From assembly GCA_019022495.1 (NCBI GenBank), contig JAFEKR010000005.1, forward strand, positions 1,674,001 through 1,738,000: 64,000 nt of DNA. The letters run 5' to 3'. The stretch is from Epichloe hybrida. Taxonomy: Eukaryota; Ascomycota; Sordariomycetes; Hypocreales; Clavicipitaceae. The notes under the pieces are model-generated. The model had not been told where the DNA came from and did no database searches. It saw only the letters and a program-made list of their open reading frames with translations. Both the position numbers and the translations under genes were made by a program. Positions 56,978-64,000 of this stretch are shown in pieces (the first letter of the stretch is position 1; each line of letters starts with the position of its first letter).

Positions 56978-58339
56978 TTAGCCAAATATGAAGTCCTCGA
57001 AATTCTTCCCAATTGTCCTCACGCCTTCTTCCAAACTCCACCCTTTTGCTCCACACACTCTCCTGTACATGGTTTCCAGTGCAGCTTCCATATCCTCCCC
57101 AGCTACATGAAGATCGCTCTCTACGAGAAGTTTATCCCCAGGCACTGCCTTGACAACCTCGTCAAACTTTGCGCGGGTTGCTTCTGTGCCCAGGTTGACG
57201 GCTGCTGAGAAGGAAAAGTATATCTTGGCGGGAATGTTGGGACGAAGCCATTGTTTGAGGCCTTCCAACGGGCCACTGTACGAATGGAGGCATATCCATG
57301 GCGGATATGGTTTCCCACCATCAGCGCCATCAGCGCCATCAGCGCCATCATGGGCGGAGTCCTCATCATCCGATTCATCGTCTTCCGCCCCCGGTGCAAT
57401 GTTTCGCCTCTCTCTTCTCGATAAGACGTGCTTCTCACGGCCTTTCCAACAGCTGGATACTGTGTCGTACAAGACGCCGTGAGCTTGTACACCGTGGACA
57501 CTGACTGGCCTGCCGACTTCTCCCGCGAGACGGAGCTGAACGCGTAGCATTGTCTGCTGGTGCTGCATTTGTACCTTGTACGGGCTCAGTCGACGGCCCC
57601 CCCGGCCCCCCGGTGTCAGACTATGATCGTCACTGGATGCGGCGAGTGAATGGTCCAGGCTTTCGGGGAGTCGGAATGCTTTGTCGAGTCCTATCTCGCC
57701 AACAAGTGCAATGGGATACGATTCTAGCTTGGCTCGAGTAGAAGTGACGAATGAAGATACAGGAGTCGGCGTGGGCAAAGAGGCTATGAAGCTATCGTCT
57801 TGCGGCGCAGGGGCCAATACGGACTGATAGTGTGCTCTTTTGGCAGATAGCAGAGCGGCCTCGTCTGCGCCGTTTTCTCGTGGCGGCGCATTGTACGTCG
57901 GGACAGACGCGGCGTCATCATACATTTGATGAGAGAACCATGGATGCCAGCCGAAAGAAGGTACGACTTGACAATTTCTCTGCACACCTAGTGGTACATT
58001 GGCCGCATCTTGACTGGATGCATCGTCGCCAGGTCCATGAGCGTTCTGCTGGAATCTCTCCCGGCAACGACCCCGCAAAGAGGCACGGTCTTTGACGCCG
58101 TGCAGTGACGCCACCTCGGCTACCAGATGCTGGTCTTGGGAGCGAGTTGCCATGATGGCAAGTGCGGAGGTGCGCATTGTGTCGAGGCTGGTGATGGAGT
58201 CCATGGTATCAGTTGGATGACAATGAGCATCGTAAACAGGGAGGTGCCATGGAAATGGTTCGTTGCCGGCGGCGGCGAGATCCCGGCTGCCATTTCGGGA
58301 ACAATGGTCCTGGTCGCTTTGATGCTGCTGCTGGCACAT
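56978..58339 (-). CDS. scn1: TatD-family hydrolase, Scn1 (Cut9-interacting) type
   Basis: A single exon of 453 residues. The amidohydrolase metal site is complete: His39 and His41 in YDAHCHPTD, Glu215 in LVGEIGLDKAFRLP, His282 in PVSVHGVQAHG, His352 in ICLHSYSG and Asp409 in LLVESDLH. GWHPW (130-134) is another family signature. The LDKAFRLP segment and the size, well above the 260 or so of bacterial TatD, match Scn1 of fission yeast, found as a partner of the anaphase-promoting complex subunit Cut9; its activity is probably a metal-dependent nuclease or hydrolase. Two fungal-type inserts are present: 80-120 and an acidic, Ala-Asp-Gly-repeat insert at 318-342 (DGADGADGAD). ATG 58339 is the first in frame; the DHCSRNGSRD N-terminus may be shorter if a later start is used. 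Confidence 0.87.
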   Translation of the reverse strand: MCQQQHQSDQDHCSRNGSRDLAAAGNEPFPWHLPVYDAHCHPTDTMDSITSLDTMRTSALAIMATRSQDQHLVAEVASLHGVKDRASLRGRCRERFQQNAHGPGDDASSQDAANVPLGVQRNCQVVPSFGWHPWFSHQMYDDAASVPTYNAPPRENGADEAALLSAKRAHYQSVLAPAPQDDSFIASLPTPTPVSSFVTSTRAKLESYPIALVGEIGLDKAFRLPESLDHSLAASSDDHSLTPGGRGGRRLSPYKVQMQHQQTMLRVQLRLAGEVGRPVSVHGVQAHGVLYDTVSSCWKGREKHVLSRRERRNIAPGAEDDESDDEDSAHDGADGADGADGGKPYPPWICLHSYSGPLEGLKQWLRPNIPAKIYFSFSAAVNLGTEATRAKFDEVVKAVPGDKLLVESDLHVAGEDMEAALETMYRRVCGAKGWSLEEGVRTIGKNFEDFIFG

Positions 58340-58895
58340 GGTTGTGTAAGAAAATCTGCAATCTACACATACATCATGTGGCCGGGCGGGGATGGTGGGA
58401 TGTTGGATGCGAGTGACATGATGTGATTGTTCTTGTTGTCAGTGTCAGGCCTGATGGTGCATACATATGTACGTACATGTACATGAGTCATGTACATATT
58501 ACCATATACATATGTCATGTACATATTACCATATACATATGTCATGTACATATATATGTACACATGTAGTCTAGTCGGCCAGCATGGCATGTGATTAAGC
58601 CCCCCCTGCTTGTCGTTGTCAATCGCCATTTATGGCAGCCGCCTCGCCATTGGTCCTTCCGCCCAGAGCAGAGCAGCTTGATCTTCCTCCTCTTCCTCCT
58701 CTTCCTCCTGGACTTGTCGCGTGCTCTGCCTCCAAGTCACAGAAGACCAGGAAATTTCCCGCCTACAACAAACACATGGGATAACAACGGAGCAGCTCCG
58801 GTTTCAACAAGACTGTGAAATGTACATGCGGTGACTCTGCCAAGACCCGCCTTCCTCTCAGCCTCTGTTCTCTTGTTCCCTCGGACCCATCCATC
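58340..58895. promoter_or_regulatory. Divergent promoter region with 27-bp repeats
   Basis: 556 bp shared by the Scn1-type gene (minus) and the membrane protein gene (plus). It includes two full copies and a partial copy of a 27-bp unit made of CATGTACATATTACCATATA and CATATGT (58487-58565), rich in TACATGTA palindromes, and a CTTCCTCCT pyrimidine tract at 58684-58709. Control elements are inferred from position only. Confidence 0.45.
58487..58565. repeat. 27-bp tandem repeat in a divergent promoter
   Basis: Two and a half or so copies of a 27-bp unit, each containing ATGTACAT and ATACATATGT. The repeats are self-complementary in part and AT-rich. They lie between two divergent start codons. 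Confidence 0.9.
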
Positions 58896-59672
58896 ATGGC
58901 GCTCGTCAACCCGGTCTATGCCTTTGTTGTCCCTTTTCTTTTCATCGTCACAGTTCCTCTGGCCGTGCTCGCAGGCATTACCACGACGCTTGCTTTCGCC
59001 CTTCTCATATTTCGAGTCATCATGGTGTATCTGGACGTCGCCCTCTCACTCATACCACAGTCGCTCGCCAGCCTCAAGTTCCGCCGGCACCGCTACATGC
59101 GTCACGAAGATCAAATGACGGCCGCATTCACCAATTATTCCACGGGAAGCAGCATTGTCGGCAACTCAACTGCGTCGTCCATCCATCCGCAGTCGCTTTT
59201 CCAGAGACGAAGACGCCGTCGGCCGAGCAGCAGTGTCAGCGTCCTGTCTTCAGGTGGCACCACGACGCCGGTCGGCGACTTTGGCCTAGGTCTCATGCCC
59301 AGTGTTGGCCCAGGGCGCGATTTTGAAGGAATCGGTGGGTGGCGTTGCGGAGATGACGACGAGTTGTGGACCACGATTAACTCTCGAATGGAACTGCCGG
59401 ATCGAGGATTTGGACGACATCATTACCGAACTCCATCCGGTGGCGGGGCCACGACTCCGGGAGATGGAGGCGTGTTGATGATGAGAACGAGACGGAGGAG
59501 CCCTGAATCCAGAGCCGTTGTTTTGACAGCGTCGTCACCTACTAGCTGTCGGACAAGGACGCCTTCTGCTTCTCGTCTTCATAGTTTGACTACGATTGGG
59601 AACCCAGAAGACAGTTACTTCGCGTTGAATGCATCGCCAAAGGCATGGAGCAGCAAGAAGCTGCCTACCTGA
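58896..59672 (+). CDS. Membrane protein of unknown function, 258 aa
   Basis: I take ATG 58896 (context ATCATGGCG) as the start, giving 258 residues; an in-frame ATG 81 bases upstream would add 27 less likely residues. A long hydrophobic stretch at about residues 8-52 (VYAFVVPFLFIVTVPLAVLA, then TTLAFALLIFRVIMVYLD) forms one or two membrane helices. The rest is a polar, Ser/Thr/Arg-rich tail with a five-Arg run at about 101-106 and several RRRSP/TPV-type phosphorylation-like sites, probably cytosolic and disordered. No enzyme motif is seen. It is a single exon. Proteins of this plan are found in many filamentous ascomycetes without known function; that statement is from memory and not checked. 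Confidence 0.7.
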   Translation: MALVNPVYAFVVPFLFIVTVPLAVLAGITTTLAFALLIFRVIMVYLDVALSLIPQSLASLKFRRHRYMRHEDQMTAAFTNYSTGSSIVGNSTASSIHPQSLFQRRRRRRPSSSVSVLSSGGTTTPVGDFGLGLMPSVGPGRDFEGIGGWRCGDDDELWTTINSRMELPDRGFGRHHYRTPSGGGATTPGDGGVLMMRTRRRSPESRAVVLTASSPTSCRTRTPSASRLHSLTTIGNPEDSYFALNASPKAWSSKKLPT

Positions 59673-60069
59673 TAAGCGGCCGTGGTTTGCAATGTCTTGA
59701 AATGCAGCTAGCTGTGACAAGTCCATGTATGAAGGAGAGGGATTGGGTTAAAAAAAAAAAAAGGTCGTAGTAAGAAAATCATGATTAACGATAGTGTATG
59801 AAATAAAAGCAACGTCCGCTTGCTCAGCCATCTCAGAAGTGAAGTCTAATAATTGTACTTTAAAAAAAGAGAAAAAATTACAATAAACCCTCGCAAAATA
59901 ATACAGATCAATGTCAAATGCAAGGCCATTCAGCTCATGTTATGAACAAACACAACAGCAATAGTATCCAATGATTTCGTTATAACATGGCCACTCCCGC
60001 TTCCAACGCCAGCATCCCAAGTCCCAAAAACAAGACAAAAAAGGGGTATATATACACAACAGACCCTTC
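59673..60069. other. Intergenic between converging genes
   Basis: The 3' regions of the membrane protein gene (plus) and SPC24 (minus). AT-rich, with an A run at 59752-59763 and AATAAA-type signals (59803). No gene recognised. Confidence 0.6.
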
Positions 60070-60750
60070 TCACAAAGTCTGCCAAAAATAATTGGCGTAA
60101 AAGTACCTCGAAAACTTCTTATCCATGTTGACAACATGCACATCCCCCTTCCTATCATTCCTCACAACCGCCCTCGTCCACTCCCCATCCTTGTCGTCCC
60201 TCTCGATGTCGATGCCAAGGCTCCGGTACACCTTGAGGCACAACAAGATCTCGTCGTCGACGACGTCCCTCCTTTGCGCGGCCTCGTCCCCCTGCACCCC
60301 TTGCAGATCGAGCTCCTGCAGCCTGGCCGCCAGGTCGGCCGCCTGCTGGGCGAGGCGCTCCGCCTCCATCTCGGCATCGCTCGCTGCCTTTGCGGTCCGG
60401 AACTTGCGCGTGTCAAGGGTTGCGATCTTGGAGGCGTGGCCCGACGAGGAGTGCGAGGCCGTGAGCTCGGCGTGCTGCGAGGAGAGCGTGTTGAGCTGGC
60501 GGGAGAGCTTCTTGAGGCTGGTTTCTACCTCGCGCATGCGGAGGTCGCGCGCTTGTTGGAGCGTGGAGAGGGATTCGCCGATGCGCGAGACGGCGAGCTT
60601 GTCGGGCTGGATGTTGAAGTTGTTGATTGTGTGGTGGATGAGCTTTTGTGGAATTCACGTCAGGTTTTTTGGCCTTTTTTTTGAATTTATCTTTTTTTTT
60701 TTTAGGGGGGGGGCTTAGCTTACCGTCGCGGGATCTTCTGATAGCAACAT
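60070..60750 (-). CDS. spc24: Kinetochore protein Spc24
   Basis: Two exons, 60750-60724 and 60642-60070, join across an 81-bp intron (GTAAGC...AAAAG) to 199 residues, the normal length. The N-terminus [24 protein letters not shown] and [10 protein letters not shown], the long coiled coil (about 30-115) and the small globular C-terminal domain ([21 protein letters not shown], then [20 protein letters not shown]) are those of Spc24. With Spc25 it forms the inner end of the Ndc80 complex, linking spindle microtubules to the CENP-T/Mis12 side of the kinetochore. The first exon is only 27 bases and would be missed without splicing. It is divergent from FIS1. Confidence 0.93.
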
Positions 60751-61147
60751 TTTTGATATGGTGGTGTCGCGCAGGATGCAACTTGTCGCGTTTTTGTTTG
60801 TGTGAGTATTATTTGGCCGGCAAGAGAATGACTTCGTTCGTAACTTTGGATCCTGGTCCACTTACTTCCTCACGACGCGTCGTCAGGCCAACCCCATCTC
60901 ACATGCCTTCTTCACCCGCCCGGCATTTTACCGACCCCACCAGCAAAGCTGTCACCTTGAACGTGCCAACGTCATTGCTCGCCGCCAAATTCCTTCCATA
61001 CAAACCGCTCAACTTCACATCGCGAGATATCAACTTCTCACACCCACCCCCCTCGCACCTATAACTATTAGCCAGCTCCTCGACTTACCATCCTGTAGAA
61101 ATACACAAAAGGACCCTTCCCTTCCCTCCTCACACCGTTTCCACAAA
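60751..61147. promoter_or_regulatory. Shared divergent promoter of SPC24 and FIS1
   Basis: 397 bp between two divergent start codons. The region has CT-rich stretches close to the FIS1 start (61050-61140), common in fungal promoters of constitutive genes. No specific factor site is claimed. Confidence 0.5.
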
Positions 61148-61833
61148 ATGGTCACCCAACTACCCTGTGAGTCACAACCGCCATGACCCTCTCAAATCCC
61201 ATACCACGCCGCGACAAACCACTCACAATATCCAGATGCGCTCGACGCAGAATCGTCTGTCCATCCCACCCCGCCCCCAGCAAAACCACCCCCAGGATTC
61301 CTAACATGGCTTCCAGCCCTCTCAACCCCTCAGAGCTCCAGGTCCTACGAGCCCAGTACGAAAAGGAAGGCGACATGGTCGGCGTCCAAACCAAATTCAA
61401 CTACGCATGGGTGCGTGCTACAAAACACACCTGAACCAAAAAAAACCCTCACTTCCCACAATCCAACCATCGGCTAATCTGCGAGAATCCTCCCCCCCCC
61501 CAGGGCCTCGTGAAATCCCATGACCGCAACGATCAACAACTCGGCGTCCGCCTCCTCTCCGACATATTCCGCCTCTCGCCCGAGCGACGCCGCGAATGCC
61601 TCTACTACCTCGCCCTGGGAAACTACAAGCTCGGCAACTACGGCGAGGCCCGCCGGTACAATGACCTGCTGCTGGATAAGGAACCGGCCAATATGCAGGC
61701 CTCTGACTTGCGGCAACTCATCGACAACAGGGTCGCCAGGGAAGGGCTCATGGGCGTCGCCATCCTCAGTGGCGTTAGTATTGCTGCGGGCGTCGTCGGC
61801 GCCTTCTTGCTCAAGAGTGCTAGGAAGAGGTAA
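61148..61833 (+). CDS. fis1: Mitochondrial fission protein Fis1
   Basis: Four exons (61148-61166, 61236-61254, 61317-61410, 61504-61833) join in frame to 153 residues, the family length. The product begins [20 protein letters not shown], then [20 protein letters not shown], then the TPR-like core with [20 protein letters not shown] and [20 protein letters not shown]. It ends with one membrane helix ([20 protein letters not shown]) and a short basic tail (KSARKR), as in tail-anchored Fis1 of mitochondria and peroxisomes, where it recruits the division machinery. The first two exons are 19 bases each. Introns are 69, 62 and 93 bp; donors GTGAGT, GTCTGT and GTGCGT. The unusual GTCTGT donor was chosen because it alone restores the [11 protein letters not shown] segment. 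Confidence 0.94.
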
Positions 61834-63305
61834 AATGAGCAACATGGTGGGAGGAATATATACATACGTAATCAGGGGAGCTAGCTACAGGCATTTCGGG
61901 GCATTATGTATGTCATTGTGAATATCCATGTTCCCTGATGAGCCGAGGTTGTTGGAAGAAATGGTGTTTTCCGGATTCAGGCCTTGATCTGGGCAAGGGG
62001 CAAGACGAGCAAACAGAACTACGACTGGTAAAACTAGTAAAGCAGAGCGAATTTCAACTTGAGAGCATTTCTTTTGTACCATCTTGGCAGCCAATACCCA
62101 TAAGGCGTGTGTGGTACGTGATTTAGTCGATTGATTCAACCATTATTGCCTCACTTGCCTCCTTAATCCCACCGAATTCTGCGAACACGGGATCACATTG
62201 GCGAATAGCCGTTACGTCGCCTCACAGCAAGGTAATGAATATATCTGACCGTGGGCCCGTTACCCCCAATCAACCGACTGACTAGCGTCATGCAATAACC
62301 CCCTTGGAGCTGTTCATTTCACACATGGAAGCACAAATACGCTTCAGAGTCAAGGACAAATCAAGACAATGAAATCAAGTTAGCTAAGAAATGACAGACG
62401 AGCCTAGACAACGATTTTCGTGCGTCAAGACAGCGATAAAATACAACTTGCCCCAGTCACGCGGCTAAAATACGACAAGTTGCTGTACGACCCCTCGTCA
62501 GCCAAATCCTTCTTCATCTGCTCCTGTCCAAGCCAAATCCGCAACCAAGGCTCCAAACAGATGCGACAAAGGGTATCCGCGGGAACGGTGAGGACAAGAC
62601 AAAGACACAGGTGCTGCCGACCAATTTTGCGAGGCATATATATAGATTAAAGAAAACCATAAGTGTGCACAACACGTCAGTGCCGAATCAAATTCTCCAA
62701 GCACTGATGAAAACAAAAAAGAAAACGGCCATCATCAGCCTCCTATCATGGGAGGCGTGACTGGCCAAGAACTTCCGCCACTATTTCTTGGACTCCCGTT
62801 TCTTCCCAAGGAACAGAGAAGTGTCCCCCCATACTCTCGCCTGAAAACACAGAAAATGAGAGGCTCCGGGTTGAGCCTTTGCTGGAAGCCCCATCTCCGA
62901 TAGACTAAGTAGAAGTCGGTTCCAGATAGCAATTTCAAGGCTCGCGGGCGCACAATCAAGCTACTTTTTAGTTTTCTTTCATAATATTGTTGTTGTGTAT
63001 CATAGTCTGCAGGCTCCCTGTTACTGCCAGACTCACGACTTTCGTAGACAGCGCTCTTTGGAATAACCGTCTCCGGTAATGACGACTTTTGTTCAGGAGT
63101 GATTAAGTGAGAAGTGTGATTAATAACAAGAAGATTGTGACAAGAGAAAAGGCTGACAAAGAAACAAGAATCGAAGTTCAAGGAAAGGCATCGAGCTGCT
63201 GGCGTATGGTGTATGGCGTGTCGTGAATACTCAGACATGGATCGTAGAGGGGATGGCGGCAAGTCGTGTGTCGCTGGAGGCTCGAAAGGGTTATTCTCTG
63301 CAAAC
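61834..63305. other. Intergenic between converging genes
   Basis: 1.5 kb between FIS1 (plus) and the septin gene (minus), probably including both 3' untranslated regions. A 210-codon minus-strand frame (62735-63367) overlaps the septin stop codon in another frame and loses protein-like composition, so it is rejected. Nothing else recognised. Confidence 0.55.
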
Positions 63306-63941
63306 TTAACGCAGTGAGAAACCCTTTCGCTTGCCTTCTTTCTCCAAAGGTCGTCCGCTTTCGACACGCTGTTTCTTGTCTTCGAGCTCGGCTCGCTGGC
63401 GATCGAGTTGCTCCTTCATTTCTCTATGACGAGCGTACAGCTCCTCCTCGGATTGCTTCAGTTTGCTCTCCTTTTCAGCAACTTTCTGTTGGAAGACCAT
63501 CTTCATCTCAGCCTCCATCTTGGCTAGCTTTTTCTCGTGCAGAGCACGCTCCTCCTCCTGCTTAACGGCAGGGTTGACCTCCTTGAATACGCTTGGGTCT
63601 TGCGATACGCCCATAGCAATGAGCTTATCGGTACGGTAGTTCTCGTACAAGGTGTTGTTGGTGTTCTCCTTGAGCTCTTCCATGTGAGTTCGGATGAGCA
63701 TCTGGCGAAGCTTGACGAAGTCGCAGTGCTCTTCGTCGTCAACTTTAACGATACCCCAAGGGAATTGACGTCCACGGCAAGTGCAGCCGTCGGGTGTAGT
63801 GATCTCATTAGTGGCACCAACGACAGCGAAGGGAACCTTGGACATGATCTCATTGTTCTCGGCAATGGTCTCTTCATCATCCAGCTCGTATCTGGGTCCC
63901 TCAAAGATCTGGATCCCGTGGTGCTTGATATCGGCCAGAAT
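63306..63941 (-). CDS. Septin, last exon (Cdc3/AspB class)
   Basis: The final exon, 211 codons, begins after a splice acceptor (TTGTGACAG, 63942-63950) and ends at TAA 63306-63308; the rest of the gene lies beyond 64000. It contains the end of the GTPase domain (ILADIKHHGIQIFEG, VPFAVVGATNEI), the septin-unique element (GRQFPWGIVKVDDEEHCDFV, then LRQMLIRTHMEELKENTNN, LYENYR) and a C-terminal coiled coil (about the last 85 residues, with EEERALHEKKLAKMEAE). Septins form hetero-oligomeric filaments at septa and growing tips. The pattern is nearest to the Cdc3/AspB class, assigned from memory. The 59 bases beyond the exon look like intron with a CTAAC branch site. Confidence 0.9.
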   Translation of the reverse strand: MLADIKHHGIQIFEGPRYELDDEETIAENNEIMSKVPFAVVGATNEITTPDGCTCRGRQFPWGIVKVDDEEHCDFVKLRQMLIRTHMEELKENTNNTLYENYRTDKLIAMGVSQDPSVFKEVNPAVKQEEERALHEKKLAKMEAEMKMVFQQKVAEKESKLKQSEEELYARHREMKEQLDRQRAELEDKKQRVESGRPLEKEGKRKGFSLR

Positions 63942-64000
63942 CTGTCACAATTTGTTAGCTTTTTGCTTTAATGGCCACTGACCCAATTGAGTCTGGTCCA

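Noticed and set aside
57150..57482. 110-codon plus-strand frame with Ser-Ala-Pro repeats
   Set aside because: It is the antisense shadow of the acidic repeat in the TatD/Scn1-type gene.
62735..63367. 210-codon minus-strand frame
   Set aside because: Its start overlaps the septin C-terminus in a different frame and the remainder lies in the 3' untranslated region; no protein features.

Overview
The window comes from a filamentous ascomycete (Pezizomycotina, most likely Sordariomycetes/Hypocreales). The evidence is short GT-AG introns with CTAAC-type branch sites, orthologues of typical fungal housekeeping proteins (Vps15, U2A', Fis1, Spc24, a Cdc3/AspB-class septin, a Dpb3-like histone-fold protein), a Zn2Cys6 regulator, and AT-rich transposon DNA carrying the marks of repeat-induced point mutation (RIP). 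The species cannot be named from sequence alone.

The window has two compartments. Bases 1 to about 28,020 form an AT-rich, almost gene-free transposon island. It is a nest that can be taken apart with target-site duplications (TSDs). A Copia relic (A, about 3950-27432) is interrupted by a second Copia element (B, 4400-11206, TSD CAAAG), by a chromodomain Gypsy element (D, 11246-25075, TSD TAATA), and by a short hAT-like element (25493-26444, 8-bp TSD). D is itself split by a third Copia element on the minus strand (C, 15482-22745, TSD CGTAT). A itself seems to sit in an older minus-strand Gypsy copy (27433-28019). Near the left end, a Copia pol relic lies between two 824-bp LTRs in inverted orientation (312-3949). 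Coding regions are full of TAG/TAA in place of Trp/Gln codons, and sampled paired LTR stretches differ only by transitions, as RIP predicts.

Bases 28,020-64,000 are ordinary gene-rich DNA. After a border zone with a doubtful 276-aa ORF, a possible relic ORF and two small secreted proteins flanking an ankyrin-repeat protein, the order is: DPB3-like histone-fold protein (+), U2A' splicing factor (-), VPS15 (-), a conserved-looking 404-aa protein of unknown function (-), a long intergenic region with a possible solo LTR, an Alr4036-type FMN-binding protein (-), a 3.6-kb intergenic region with a perfect 51-bp inverted repeat, a six-exon Zn2Cys6 transcription factor (+), a TatD/Scn1-type hydrolase (-), a membrane protein (+), SPC24 (-), FIS1 (+), and the 3' exon of a septin gene (-) that runs off the window.

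The genes are functionally unrelated and individually transcribed; I see no biosynthetic cluster and no defence system. The most unusual material is structural: the nested island, the inverted-LTR unit, a largely un-mutated hAT-like element inside mutated DNA, and a 21-bp minisatellite inside a DPB3-like intron that remains open in the upstream exon's frame. Exon boundaries were worked out by hand from splice signals, reading-frame phase and family knowledge, and are not confirmed by RNA.
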